A DNA stretch of 64,000 nucleotides from Atriophallophorus winterbourni (GCA_013407085.1 JACCGJ010002714.1:1-64000), one strand, 5' to 3'; shown: positions 41,398 to 52,427, counted from the stretch's first letter. Notes: generated by a model from the sequence alone, not told the origin. Numbers and translations are program-made.

Positions 41398-43720
41398 GAC
41401 TCCTACGAGCCTCTAGTTCGCAAACTGGCCAGCGAGTTGGTACGAACAGCCGAGACGGAAGCAAAATGGTTTGATCATCGCATCTGAAACTACAGATGCC
41501 GGCAGAATAGAATCATAGCAAGGGAGTTGGTGGTCAAACCTCCAGATAATTCTCGCAATTCTCGGAATGCTGATGGAAACGCATCCAAAGTGTTCTTAAA
41601 ACAAAGGATCCACAGGACTAATGAAAACCTAACAAACGCGCGATCAAAAGCCTCCATTTTCAAGTCCTATTTGCGAAATGTGTTATCTGAAGTGGATTTC
41701 TACAAAATTTGTGGAAAACACGTTAAGGTTTTGGCCGCACAGACCGAGCACATAAAAGAAAGACAAGCACGTAATTTCAGCACTTCATTAACTTCAGAAG
41801 ATAAATGTAACTTTGCTAGTTCTTTTGATGACAGTGCTCGACATTATTCTAAAGTATTTAATTTATCAGATAGCACGCTATCGCAAACCAGCTGCCTGAA
41901 AATCAGGCAGATGCACTGCGAAACGGTATATCTAGTATTATCAAGAAACAACAACCAGAAATGATGAACATTACGCGAGATGAACAACAAGCACTTCCTA
42001 AAATGCAAAAAGAAGAGGAAATAGTGATCACCAAGGCAGATGAAGGCAAGGCAACTGTGATTCTTACTAAAAGTGATTATAGAGATAAGGCAGAGTCAGA
42101 CCTTGCTGAAGGTCCGTATCAGGTTATTGACAACCTTAGAGCTACGACCATTATGAATAACCGCAAGAGGGTTGTTTCAAGATACCTGCGAGGAATTAAG
42201 GAAAACCTTGGTCATATATTATGGTTCATGCTCTACCCTAAATCTCCTCAAACACCCAGATTCTATGGACTTCCGAAGATACATAAGGTAGGCATCCCCT
42301 TAAGGCCCATTGTAGACGCCATTGGATACCCAACACACGAATTGGCTTAGTACCTTGCTCAGCTTTTGAAACCATTGGTTGCTAACACGAATTCTTTTAT
42401 TAGGAACTCGTTTGATTTTTTTTTGTCGCCTAAGTACCGTAACAATAGGGGATGATGAGATGATGGTTAGTTTTGACGTAAGCTCCTTGTTGACGAATGT
42501 TGGCAATACAAGCGCTTTAGAATTAGTGATGAAATCACTCAACTCCGATATGACCTTGAGGGATCGTACCAACTTTAATGTACAACAAATCATCAACGGT
42601 GTAGCAATTTGTCTAAATATGAACCACTTCTCATTGAATGGACAGCTATACAAGCAAAATGATGGTTCAGCGATGGGCTCACCCATTTCTCCACTGCTAG
42701 CGAATATGTACATAGAGCACTTCGAAAAGATAGCTTTGAGAAACGAAGCGTTAAAACCAAAAATATGGTGGCGCTATGTCGATGATACATTCGTCATCAT
42801 AAAGCGAAACAGACTAGAAGCATTTCATAGTCATCTCAATAGTTTGAATCCAAAAATCCAGGTTACAAAAAAACGAGTCTATGGAAGGGACACACCCGTT
42901 CTTGGACTGTCTCGCGCAAAAAGACAACAACAAGATGAGGGCAACGGTATATCGTAAGCCTATTGACATGTATGCCATTTTGAGATTCACATCTGCGCAC
43001 CCTAAAAGGGTATTTCAGTCCATAGCAAAATCGCTATTCTACAAGGTTGACCGCCTCTGTAGCGATGATGAAGATAAAAGACCAGCTCATCAAGAAATCA
43101 GTCGTCGACTTGCAAATCATGGTTACCCCAAGAGCTTAATTAAGCGTTAATTGAACCGAGTTAAACATCCGCAACCGCAGACGGATAAGGTTTGGCGAGC
43201 TACGGTATCTCTACCGTATGTCGAAAGCGCCTTCGAAGGAATAAGTCGAATCTTGAATATCGCAGGTATTAGAGTAACATATAAGGCAGGTAGAACTCTC
43301 CGCTCCGTATTTATGCATTTAAAAAAATAATACTCCTTTAGGTTGTGCGACGAACTGCATCTACCAAATCAACTGAAAGGGTTGCGCGGGTGTTTACATC
43401 ATGCAAATGTCTGACGAACTCTGCACTAGGGTAAACGAACACAGGAAACGAGTGGGAAAGCGACCACGCAATCCCAGTGAATATCAATCACTGATTCGGG
43501 ATTCGTCCCTTGCTAAACACGTGCTAGACACTGGACACAGTGTAGATCTTGATAATATGAAAGTGATAAGACGGGGTGTGAAATCTTATAGGGAAAGACT
43601 TCACGCTGAGGCTGTTAAAATAACAAAAGCTGGGGCCAATGCGGTGAACAAGGTGAATGGGGCGGATATCTCAACAATCTGGCGTTCGGTTTTGCAGCGG
43701 ATTAGGATTAGCATGAATTT
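41398..43720 (+). pseudogene. Penelope RT/GIY-YIG ORF, broken
   Basis: Pieces in order: N-terminal region (L-A-S-E-L-V-R, S-K-V-F-L-K-Q-R-I-H-R), I-T-K-A-D-E-G-K-A-T-V-I-L, F-Y-G-L-P-K-I-H-K, M-V-S-F-D-V-S-S-L (motif A), SAMGSPISPLLANMYIEHFE (motif B), R-Y-V-D-D-T-F-V-I-I (motif C near 42,776, intact), then F-L-D-C-L and a GIY-YIG remnant in which the GVYIG core reads G-V-Y-I-M. At least five stops or shifts split it. Confidence 0.85.
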
Positions 43721-43721
43721 C

Positions 43722-44240
43722 ATGTTTTGCAGCTTTTTGAATGAATAAACAGTCCGATTCGGGAGGAACAATCTCTCCCGCAGCGCTTGCAAAGATAATT
43801 AGAACTCTGTTGTATTGCTTCAGTTGCACGCCGGCGGCGTAATCTGCGTTCAGCAGCCAAGAGCTGTATTTGCTCCTCCCCGGCTTGCAGACGACGCTTT
43901 ACACAATGCCTCCAAAGTGAGCGGTCAAGAGCAAGTTCTTCCTAGCTTGCGGGGTTAATGTCAAGAGCTTTCATATTTCTTTTGCAAGCATCTTTGTACC
44001 GCAAGTGCGGTCTGTCCAATGGTCGTCTTCCTAATTGCAACTCAGCGTAGACTAGATCTTTCGGAATACGACCACTTATAATTCTATAGACATGACCAAG
44101 CCGACCAAGCGGCGCTGACGTAATAGGGGAAACATACTCTGTAGACCAACTTTTAAAAGCACTTCAGCGTTAGTCACTCTGTCCATCTACGATATGTTCA
44201 AGATAAGACGGATGCTTCGTAGATGGAAAGCATTCAGCTT
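43722..44240 (-). mobile_element. RTE 3' fragment inserted in Penelope-like element 2
   Basis: Minus strand, collinear with 19,127-19,650 of the RTE element at high similarity (GCAGCTTTTTGAATGA-TAAACAGTCCGATTCGGG through GATGCTTCGTAGATGGAAAGCATTCAGCTT). It is about 520 bp of 3' end only. It lies inside the 3' UTR of the Penelope element, so it is younger than that element. Confidence 0.85.
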
Positions 44241-44453
44241 ATGGCCAAAACCGCCCTGGCCGTGACAAACTTGGAACCATCACACTTAAAACGCACATGA
44301 TTACGCTGACTTGTACAATTTATGAACAATTAGGGATGAACACAGCAATTAGGAGGTGTGATCAATTATCTTGATGTCCCCTGTCTAGCTTAGTGAACTC
44401 AGAATTGGTAACAGAATGCCATTTAAACCTGAACACTGTTCGTACCGACACCC

Positions 44454-44497
44454 TTGGTCTGACGAAGCTTCTGTGTTCAGAAGCGAAACGTTACCAA
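44454..44497 (+). ncRNA. Hammerhead-ribozyme-like motif, 3' pseudo-LTR
   Basis: Same sequence as 41,268-41,311: TTGGT, CTGACGA plus A, GCTTCTG/CAGAAGC, GAAAC, GTT, ACCAA. Identity of the two motifs within one element supports function or recent copying. Confidence 0.7.
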
Positions 44498-44539
44498 AAA
44501 CTTACTATATAACCGATTAATTGCAAACCTCATTTTCGT

Positions 44540-45117
44540 CTCGTGACACGTTCGCACATGTTTGAAGTTTGCATAGAGCTTGCCGGCTGATCGATAATCA
44601 ATGTTTTGTCGTTAGAGTGACTTGACTGTGTTCGGCATCGAAGAATTGATTGCGATAACTCATGAATCACAGAAGATAGAACACAAAATCTGGTACATGA
44701 ATGTGGTCTTTGCAATGATAGCAAAATCCTTAGGATTGTTGGTGCTCGGAAAAAAACGTTTATCTCGTTATAAGCAATTAGTCAAACTTCGGCCAAGAAA
44801 ACTCACGTCGTGAGCACTTCAAGCGCACAGTGTAAAACGAATTCGATTGACAAACGAAATTTATGTCTTTGAGATCACTGTTGGGGTTACTTAATTTGCT
44901 TATTTAACAAATGTGGTTTTATTAGTGTTAGTATGCATTATAAAAGCTCGAGGCCAATCGGATTTCTCTTGGGTTGATGGATTCGTAACAAAAGCGATTA
45001 GCAAAGGAATGGTTGACCTCAGAATTTTTTCAAGAATCACTCTTTCAATGGTCGTGAAACTCGAGCGATTGCGTATTTATTGTGGGATTAAGAACCCGAA
45101 AAATTATTAGTGGATGC
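44540..45117. other. Spacer edge, with weak LINE 5'-region similarity
   Basis: A stretch near 44,695-44,740 (TTTGCAATGATAGCAAAATCC) matches the left LINE 5' region at 24,175-24,195 (TTTGCAATGATAGCAAAAACC). Otherwise nothing is recognised. Arm homology starts at 45,118. Confidence 0.4.
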
Positions 45118-45197
45118 CGTAGAGTCTGACACCTGTCTGGAGAAATCTTTCCTCATCTGTAAAACGACTATCTCATTCAGAACAAGAACACAAACCA

Positions 45198-45380
45198 ATG
45201 CCCACATTTGTTACATTTCGTCATGTTCAAATCATAGCTATTCGGAAGCACATGTTATCCCATAAACACCAAGGTAAGAATTTCGATTTCAAGTTTAGTA
45301 TATATCGATCGATCGTTTATTTCATGAGGTGCTCTCGTTGCACCTCATACTTGTTTTTCGCAACAAACGAACATCAATAA
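45198..45380 (+). CDS. Hypothetical ORF near inner arm boundary (right copy)
   Basis: Mirror of 32,491-32,673; the frame is kept with six or so residue changes. No domain recognised. Confidence 0.2.
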   Translation: MPTFVTFRHVQIIAIRKHMLSHKHQGKNFDFKFSIYRSIVYFMRCSRCTSYLFFATNEHQ

Positions 45381-45619
45381 TACATAGTTCTTTGTCTGTT
45401 TTACATAAAAATGTGAACGATATGTTCCGGCTTGAATAAAAGTGATTATTACCAATTGAGAAATGTATTTAGAAACTGTTTTTCTTTCTCGAACTCTCTG
45501 AGGTCAGTAGAGTGTAGTGCAATGTGAGCACAGCGTAAATCTGGTTATCTGACATTTCTTGTCTACACAGAACCTGTGTGTAACGAATCATGAGTTAAAT
45601 TTCAATAAATTTATTTAAC

Positions 45620-45800
45620 ATTGAAACCACATCAGAAATGCGCATTTGCATGCATTCCCATCACACATCCACACACTTAACGACCGGTTTCGTGCTGTAA
45701 ACACTCATATAATAGAGAGCATAGGATCACAATACCGGTGCTCTTGAAATAGTGGAGGAATAATTAACAGGTTACGCAAGTAAGCCACTGTTAGATAAGT
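45620..45800 (-). repeat. Dispersed GAAACCGGTCGTG repeat (right arm)
   Basis: Mirror of 32,080-32,280; contains ACGACCGGTTTCGTGCTGTA. Confidence 0.65.
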
Positions 45801-45804
45801 TTGG

Positions 45805-46030
45805 CACCTTCATCCTACGCCAGACATAGTTGCAATAACAGAAACGTGGTTCCATGCCTCATTGACGGTTATGAACTCAGTTTTTCCAGCATGTATCTAT
45901 TCCGACCTAACTGTTTATGTGATGCCGGAGGAACAACACTCTACATCGATCAACCGTTTATCTGTGGAGCTATGAACGAGCAGACCCTTGATATAACTGA
46001 CACACTTGGTGATTTCTGAATCTTACTTCG
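45805..46030 (+). pseudogene. CR1-like LINE endonuclease fragment (right arm)
   Basis: Reads (in broken frames) D-I-V-A-I-T-E-T-W-F-H-A-S-L and then A-G-G-T-T-L-Y-I-D-Q-P-F-I-C-G-A-M, an internal piece of LINE ORF2. Less deleted than its left mirror at 31,880-32,075. Confidence 0.75.
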
Positions 46031-46199
46031 GGAGACCAATGTATTAATTTGATCAATCGATCTCCATCGAATTGATCTTGTATGCCATTGTTGAATATGG
46101 TTGGTGCAACCAAGCTGTTCAAAGATGTTTTTCAATGAAACATGAAACCCATTGTCTAATGTCTTGGGTCGAGCATTTTATCCGATGCTATCAAACGTG

Positions 46200-46314
46200 C
46201 CAGCAAGAAATGTTCGAAGTTAAGAAGAATACGGAAGGGGTTACAATCGATAAAGATCAGGATTTCAGCTTCAGATTCATCTTGGAAGAAAAAACAAAAA
46301 TTCTCTACAAATGA
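46200..46314 (+). other. Possible terminal coding exon, right copy
   Basis: Reads C-Q-Q-E-M-F-E-V-K-K-N-T-E-G-V then T-I-D-K-D-Q-D-F-S-F-R-F-I-L-E-E-K-T-K, ending in a TGA. Mirror of 31,620-31,760; see that entry. Confidence 0.3.
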
Positions 46315-47167
46315 CACATGGAAATATTCACTTAAGATAAAAAATCACAATAAATTTGTTCGCAAATTCTTAATAAAAATTTATTTCGACAAACGTATCT
46401 CGACATAAATCGAATAAAGGATAGTCGATACGACGGCGTTCTGAAATGTATTGTGATGTATTTGATAGCTTTTGTGAAAGCTTGCCATTCAATGAATTAT
46501 ATCGGGTGAGATGTATTATTAAGGGTTACATTGATAAGTCGATCGGATAATGTGAAACACTTTTTATGATAATGACAGAGATAGCTTCTCAATGAAAATA
46601 CGATTCTCGTACAACATTTAAACAACACAAAGTGTTTGAAACAAATGTCTTAAATACAGCAGTAGGGAATATTCTCAAGCGAATAGGAAGTGGTGAATTA
46701 GCTTAGACGTAACACCGAGAGAATGAAGACAAAAAATATTATAACAAAAGTTTACGAACTTTTGCAAGTAGAGAATTGTAATCTTGAGTTCATGTAAGGC
46801 GCGCGGGATTGATGACGCCTCAATAATTGATGTGTTTCGCTGTAGTCAAGTCGGCAATCCTGAGCGTGGATAAATAACAGCTCTGCATAGTTCACAACAC
46901 CGGGTATTGAAAACAAGTTAAACATATGTTTCAGTGGTAAAATACAGGTATTTGACATTTCGGGATCAATTTGTAAGTTTAGCTAGAACAGTAGAGAGCT
47001 GACTAAATGAAACACGTTTCTGAGTACTTCACATTAAATAACTTCGTCGTCTGGTTATTTGAGAAATATAATTGAAGTTGCCTGTGGAAGCACAGTTGTG
47101 AAAGAAGAGAGGAGATAAAATTGTTACTCGAAGCACCCTTTCTCCGTTTGAAGAAGAGAAAAACATA

Positions 47168-47380
47168 TTAAAAAAACAATACACAGTAATCTGAGTAGCA
47201 TGTTGATTTCAATGTAATGTGATCTATCGTAAAACTATCCACATAGCGATTTTTGTTTATTTTTATCGGTTGATCCGGTGCTGTTATTTGACTTGCTGGT
47301 TCAAAACAATGCCTATATAAGAAGTAAAAAATTTTGCAGATTCGAATAAGAATTTGTGCATCACGTCTTACTGTGGTCAT
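47168..47380 (-). CDS. Hypothetical ORF, open in both arms (right copy)
   Basis: Mirror of 30,515-30,721, 70 codons, with six or so residue changes and a two-codon extension. No domain recognised. Confidence 0.25.
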   Translation of the reverse strand: MTTVRRDAQILIRICKIFYFLYRHCFEPASQITAPDQPIKINKNRYVDSFTIDHITLKSTCYSDYCVLFF

Positions 47381-47700
47381 CTTTTTCTAAAAAGGGGCAG
47401 CTTATAGAATGCGACAAAAGTGATACCAACAATGAATAAATAGCTCCGCTTTCATTATCAATGAAGAGATGGTTTAATATGTTTCAGCAAATAAGAGTAT
47501 TTCTGCGTTGATTATAAAACCAGCACTCAAGCTATGAAATCAGTAACTGGCTTTTATCCATTATCAAATAAGTGAAGTGAGATTTGAAGCTGCTGTACAA
47601 AACGTATACAACAGACAACCTTTTATCAATAAGTGTAGATTACGAGTAACAAGAATATCAGTGTGTCTAATGCGAAAGTCAAGATGAAATGCGTGTATAG

Positions 47701-48157
47701 AAGAAGGAGAAGAAGAAAACTTTATTCGTTGAAACGAATTTTCAGTTAATCAAAATAGTTTAAACACAGAATTTCAATACGAATAAGAGGGACGTCAAAC
47801 TTTGATGGGAAAATTTGAGACTGCCAGTCACATTCAAAATCAAAACAGCTTCGGTTCTGCAGGCATTAGGCTTTGTGATTGTGATGGATGTTGGTGAAAA
47901 GTCATGCTGCACGATTTCTAAACCCCCATGTATGAGTTTTCTCTCGCATTTTCTGAACGGCGCAGCAAATTCCCCATCCTTCAAAATAAAAATATTTTGC
48001 AGCATTTAAAGCGTGCGGGGCATCAAAAGTCCTTTGTTTACATGTTCGCGACATGTTAAAACGTTTCAAAAACAAAAGGTTCCGTGTTGACTGGAAAAAA
48101 TAAAAAGGCATGAAAACATTAATTTTGAGCACGGCCGATTTAAAGGCCCCGCTTGGT
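47701..48157 (-). other. Right-only insertion with gene-like 3' end
   Basis: About 455 bp absent from the left arm, where 30,180-30,240 is continuous. On the minus strand an 81-codon frame (47,760-48,005; for example P-F-R-K-C-E-R-K-L-I-H-G-G-L-E-I-V-Q-H-D) ends in TAA and is followed within about 40 bp by AATAAA, close to the insertion edge. This resembles the 3' end of an mRNA or terminal exon. No inverted repeats, poly(A) tail or target duplication is clear. Product not recognised. Confidence 0.4.
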
Positions 48158-48239
48158 AAATGTTTTATGTGACTTCCACTATCTCTTTTTGAATCGTTAT
48201 ATCACTTTTAGGTAAGTAATTTCAGGTTTTAATACGTCC

Positions 48240-48410
48240 ACCTTTTCCTGGTTGAGCTGTCATCTTTGGAGAATTGCGAGCTGACTGCAAATACGTTGAT
48301 ATTGGTAAGCAGTACGTGCACATTTTTAATGAATGGCAGTGAACCCTTAACAATCTGCCCAAGGCACGAGCGAAAACTGAATGCTTGCGAAATCTTCAAC
48401 ATTTTATGTC
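48240..48410 (+). mobile_element. RTE-like coding fragment (right arm)
   Basis: Encodes N-G-S-E-P-L-T-I-C-P-R-H-E-R-K-L-N-A, matching the region before the C-terminus of the RTE polyprotein. Mirror of 29,930-30,130. Confidence 0.5.
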
Positions 48411-48479
48411 TGAATAAAATAGCAACTGACCAAGTGTCCTTCAAATGACAAATAACAATAACAAGGAAAATAACGAAAC

Positions 48480-49560
48480 AAAATACCGTGTGGTCGCATT
48501 ATTTTGAGCTCCCGATTACCTGGATATACTCTTTTTCCACTTGGACCTAAGTGGATACATTATACATTTTTGAAATCCTCTCGAATTCAGCTATCTGGAA
48601 TTATCACTCTCGTAGTGGTATTCAGCAAAACGTGCAATTTGTGATTTTTCGTGTTTTTCCAATTTCGGATCTACGCGTGAAAAGTTGTTGTTGCCGTTCA
48701 AGTTTCTCTAGTTATTGATACCATTCGAAGGAGCTACTTCTTCTGCATCGACTGGAGCTACCCTGAATATCCTGAGATCAAATCCCGAAACGTACTGCAG
48801 GATTGATTACAGATTTCACTCTACTTCGTGATCACTGCAGTTTACCGTCATCACGCCATTCATTGTTGATCGATCGGTCGAAACACTACGTGTGAACAGC
48901 GTTGAAATTTTTCCTGACCGAATGACCCTGAAAACGAGACAAAGCACCCCGCGGTGCGTGTTTGCGGTTTGCCGAAAGGTTGTAAGCCCCAAGGCGAGAT
49001 GTGTCACATGTTACGACTGCTTGTCAAAGGTGCATGCAAAATGTGATAAGTCGTTGACCCCAGACGTGGTAGCGATTATTAATGGAGACATTTGTCCCGG
49101 TGTCTGTTATGTTTGCCAAGTTTGCAAAAACAAACCAAAGGTGACATCTTCTGAAGCGAAGACCACTGATAACAAAATCGAGACACGTCTAAATGGCTTA
49201 GAATCCAGCCTAATAACACTTAATGAACGCATAATGAACGCGACAAAAATACCATTATTGCCGCACTCAGAGACTACTACCGAAAATTCAACAGAGAATT
49301 TGTCACATTCGAGCAGGCCGACATTTGCTCAGATAACTGCGCAAAATCTGACCAAAACTAAAAAGGATTCACCAGCGTTGCACACATGTCGCGGATTTCA
49401 GAAAGAAATCCACATAGCCACCGTCAAAAACAATGCCCCAAACTATAAGTCACACGCATAAACCTCAGTGTGATATGTACCAACGTGACCGAGTCCCAGG
49501 AAACGCTATTCGACTTAGTGGAGTGGCATAATCTTTGTAGTCAGATGAAACTGTCCATAG
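48480..49560 (+). mobile_element. 5' end of a CR1-like LINE, cut off within ORF1
   Basis: Carries about 400 bp of 5' region and most of ORF1, then stops near 49,560 after I-C-T-N-V-T-E-S-Q-E-T-L-F-D-L. No ORF2 or tail follows; a Penelope element begins at about 49,725. A LINE that keeps its 5' end but lacks its 3' end has been cut by deletion, not by 5' truncation. Confidence 0.7.
48892..49461 (+). CDS. LINE ORF1 protein, N-terminal PHD-like finger
   Basis: 189 codons, open. A PHD-like finger runs from about residue 21 to 84: C-V-F-A-V-C-R-K, C-V-T-C-Y-D-C-L-S-K-V-H-A-K-C-D-K and C-Y-V-C-Q-V-C. A serine/threonine-rich linker follows with P-T-F-A-Q-I-T-A-Q-N. CR1-type ORF1 proteins bind element RNA; the C-terminal half is in another frame and then lost. 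The cleanest ORF1 in the window, but part of a truncated element. Confidence 0.7.
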   Translation: MNSVEIFPDRMTLKTRQSTPRCVFAVCRKVVSPKARCVTCYDCLSKVHAKCDKSLTPDVVAIINGDICPGVCYVCQVCKNKPKVTSSEAKTTDNKIETRLNGLESSLITLNERIMNATKIPLLPHSETTTENSTENLSHSSRPTFAQITAQNLTKTKKDSPALHTCRGFQKEIHIATVKNNAPNYKSHA

Positions 49561-49752
49561 TTACATAATGAAAAATAGTCGTATTTCAACAGGTCTAATA
49601 TATAGTATGTTGAAATCATGAAGTTGACCGTCATAATATATTTATTGCGATACACAGATGCTTGAATAAAAGAGGAGTCAAATCTAGACATTGTAACAAC
49701 GAATTGAGAATTCCAATCGATTGCTGACTCCTACGAGTCCCGTGTTCAAAAA

Positions 49753-51234
49753 TTGGCCAGTGAGTTGGTGAGAACAGCGAAATATGAAGCCAGATGGGTG
49801 AACCACCGCATCTTTAACCTTCGTTGCGGTATAGTACCAAGAGATCTGGTGGTAAAACCTCCGGATAATTCCCGCAAATCGACAAAGGCTGCCGCGAGCG
49901 CATCCAAAGTGTTTTTGAAACAGAGGATCCACCGGGTCAATGAAACCCTATTGGCCGCTCGATCGAAAGCCTCTAAAATGATGTCGAAACTGCGCGTTGA
50001 ATTATCCGGAGCGGATTTCTGCAGAATTTGTGAAAAACACGCGGAGGTTTCAGCCACACAAACGGAGCGAATAGGAGAAAGACAAAACCGTAAGTTCAAC
50101 AAGTTATTCGAGTTTTATAATAAACGTTCTTCAGTTAAATCTAATAAGTCATTATCTAGCAACCAGTATTCTAGTGTTTTGAATTTATCTAATCGACAAC
50201 TTTCGCAAGCTGAACAAAGATTTTCGGAGAAGGGCTTGAATTTCTGCATAAGTAAGTGTTTTATGGAAGCTGAGGATCTTATCCCCTGTATTGAGGGATC
50301 ATTAAATGCACTCCCCAACGAACAGGCAGACGTGGTAAGAAACTGTATCGCAGGTGTCATTAAAAACCAGGAACAGGGCGATGCAAACCTTGATTCACAC
50401 GAAAGACAAGCACTTCTTACGCTGAAACAAGATACAAATATAGCCATTACTAAGGCGGACAAAGGTAAAGTAACGGTAATTTTGAACAAAAGCGACTATT
50501 TAAAAAAGGTTGGGGTACACTTATCAGAGGGCAATTATGAACGGATAGATAATGGTAAAATGAAAAAGGTAATGAATAATTGCAAAACGGTAGTCTCTAG
50601 GTATTTGCGTGGCGTTAAGGAGAGTTTGGGAAAGGGCTTATGGTATAACCTGTATCCCAAGTCGACTCTAACTCCTAGGTTCTACGGCCTACCGAAAATA
50701 CATAAAGAAGGCATTTCTGTAAGACCTATCGTCGACGGTATCGGATCACCTGCGCACGAGTTAGCTAGACACTTGGCTTATTTGTTGAAACCTTTAGTCG
50801 GCAATACAGCCTCGTTCATCAAGAACCCAAATGACTTTGCAGCACGCTTAAAGTCGGTAACAATAGATAACGATGAAATAATGGTTAGTTTTGATGTGAG
50901 CGCTTTGTTCACCAACGTCGATACAACAAGTGCGTTGCAACTAGCTAGACGGGCCTTGGAATCTGATGCCAGTTTGTCAGATCGCACAAACTTGAGCGTC
51001 CAGCAAATTATCAACGGTGTATCGATCTGCCTAAGCATGAACCACTTCGTATTTAATGAGCAATTATATAGACAAAAAGAAGGGTTGGCAATGGGTTCAC
51101 CGATATCTCCAGTACTTGCGAACATGTATATGGAGCATTCCGAGAACATGCCCTTAGCAATGAAGGGTTCAAGCCAAAATTATGGTGGCGCTATGTTGAT
51201 GACACATTTGTTATCATCAAGCGAGATCAGTTAG
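49753..51234 (+). CDS. Penelope-like protein, N-terminal and RT part
   Basis: 493 codons, though the frame is open upstream of the listed ATG. RT motifs: P-R-F-Y-G-L-P-K-I-H-K (near residue 307), M-V-S-F-D-V-S-A-L-F-T-N-V (motif A, near 377) and LAMGSPISPVLANMYMEH (motif B, near 446). The true frame is lost near 51,145-51,165 by a single-base change; the last 25 residues here are out of frame. The enzyme would copy element RNA at a nicked or telomere-like end. The previous 250 residues are basic and family-specific. Confidence 0.9.
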   Translation: MASELVRTAKYEARWVNHRIFNLRCGIVPRDLVVKPPDNSRKSTKAAASASKVFLKQRIHRVNETLLAARSKASKMMSKLRVELSGADFCRICEKHAEVSATQTERIGERQNRKFNKLFEFYNKRSSVKSNKSLSSNQYSSVLNLSNRQLSQAEQRFSEKGLNFCISKCFMEAEDLIPCIEGSLNALPNEQADVVRNCIAGVIKNQEQGDANLDSHERQALLTLKQDTNIAITKADKGKVTVILNKSDYLKKVGVHLSEGNYERIDNGKMKKVMNNCKTVVSRYLRGVKESLGKGLWYNLYPKSTLTPRFYGLPKIHKEGISVRPIVDGIGSPAHELARHLAYLLKPLVGNTASFIKNPNDFAARLKSVTIDNDEIMVSFDVSALFTNVDTTSALQLARRALESDASLSDRTNLSVQQIINGVSICLSMNHFVFNEQLYRQKEGLAMGSPISPVLANMYMEHSENMPLAMKGSSQNYGGAMLMTHLLSSSEIS

Positions 51235-52124
51235 AGGTCTTCTTTAAATATTTAAATGAAATAGACCCATGTATTAATGTCACAAAGGAAGTGGAATCCT
51301 ACACAGGCACTCTTCCATTTTTGGACTGTTTAGCACAAAAAGTAGACGGGAGAATAAAAACTTCTGTTTATCGGAAACCTATCGATACAGATGCTGTACT
51401 ACGATACACTTCCGCTCATCCAAGACAAGTCTTCAGTTCCATAGCTTGTTCCATTTTCCACAAGATAGAACACCTGTGCAGCGACGAAAGGGAGCGAAAA
51501 CAGGCGCACCGTGAAGCGAGCCAAAGGCTCATAGACCACGGTTATCCAAAAAGTTTTGTAAAACGCCAATTGATGAAGGTAAAATACCCATCCGAAAAAT
51601 CGGAGAAAAATTGGCGTTATACAGTTTGTATACCGTATGTAAAATGCACATCTGAAGCGATACGTAGAATCTTGAACCAGGCGGCCATACGCGTAACTTA
51701 TAAGAAAGGGAAAACTATCCGTTCGGTTCTGATGCACCTCATGGATAAGACGCCTTTATCTAGCGTTACGAACAGCATTTACAGAATCAACTCTAATGAC
51801 TGTTCGGGTGTTTACATAGGGCAGACTTCCAGGGAAATTCACACTAGAATCGAAGAACACCGAATGCGTGTCCGGAGACAGCCCCGGGATACGAGGGAAT
51901 ATCAATCCCTTATTCGCGATTCCGCCTTGGCGGAGCACGTTTTAGATACGGGCCACAGCATCGATCTAGACAATGTGGCAACATTGAGACGCGGTATTAA
52001 GCCGTATAGCGAACGCCTACATGCGGAGGCGGTCGAAATTGCCAAGGCAGGTCGACTTGCGGTTAATAAGGTGGATGGGGCAGAAATCTCCACAACCTGG
52101 CGCTCGGCACTGATGCGAAAGTAA
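51170..52124 (+). CDS. Penelope-like protein, RT C-terminus and GIY-YIG domain
   Basis: Continues the protein in the next frame: W-W-R-Y-V-D-D-T-F-V-I-I-K-R (catalytic motif C near 51,190), T-G-T-L-P-F-L-D-C-L, V-Y-R-K-P-I-D-T-D, the linker with C-x-P-Y-V-x-C-x-S-E, then SGVYIGQTSREIHTRIEEH and later A-E-H-V-L-D-T-G-H and H-A-E-A-V-E-I-A-K, a full GIY-YIG endonuclease. An ATG within this frame is at 51,291. With one base repaired the whole polyprotein would be open, so the family was recently active. Confidence 0.9.
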
Positions 52125-52427
52125 ATAGTTTTTATTCACCTTATACCTACTAGTTAATTAGTTTTTTGTTTTTTTCAAAAATAGCCTTAGCCCCGTTAGT
52201 TATGTACTTTTACGTATGTGGGCAGCTATGCCAACTGACCTTGACCGTGTTCACTTGTATCAGATTGTTTTGGATACACACTGTCAGGAAAATGGACCAC
52301 TGATCCTGGTCATTCCCACGAGACGTGACACACCGTGGGCGTACTATAGGCTGTTTAGCGGTAAGGTCAAATAAGTGGTGGTGGGTTGACCGCTACTTAA
52401 TCATGTTCCCTGTCCTTACTATCACCC

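Larger units (their letters stand above)
41228..44537 (+). mobile_element. Penelope-like element 2 with flanking pseudo-LTRs
   Basis: Plus-strand element bounded by direct repeats of about 130 bp (41,228-41,355 and 44,409-44,537), each beginning TGCCATTTA-ACCTGAACACTG and containing a hammerhead-like motif. Between them lie a broken Penelope ORF (41,398-43,720) and a 5'-truncated RTE copy inserted at 43,722-44,240. Its coding sequence is more decayed than the Penelope copy in the right arm. Confidence 0.88.

Noticed and set aside
48892..49461. A host PHD-finger protein gene
   Set aside because: The same finger layout occurs in ORF1 of the other LINE copies, and LINE 5' sequence lies upstream; it is a transposon ORF1.
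49684..51149. Several minus-strand frames of about 120 codons across the Penelope region
   Set aside because: They are antisense shadows of the Penelope ORF and have no domains.
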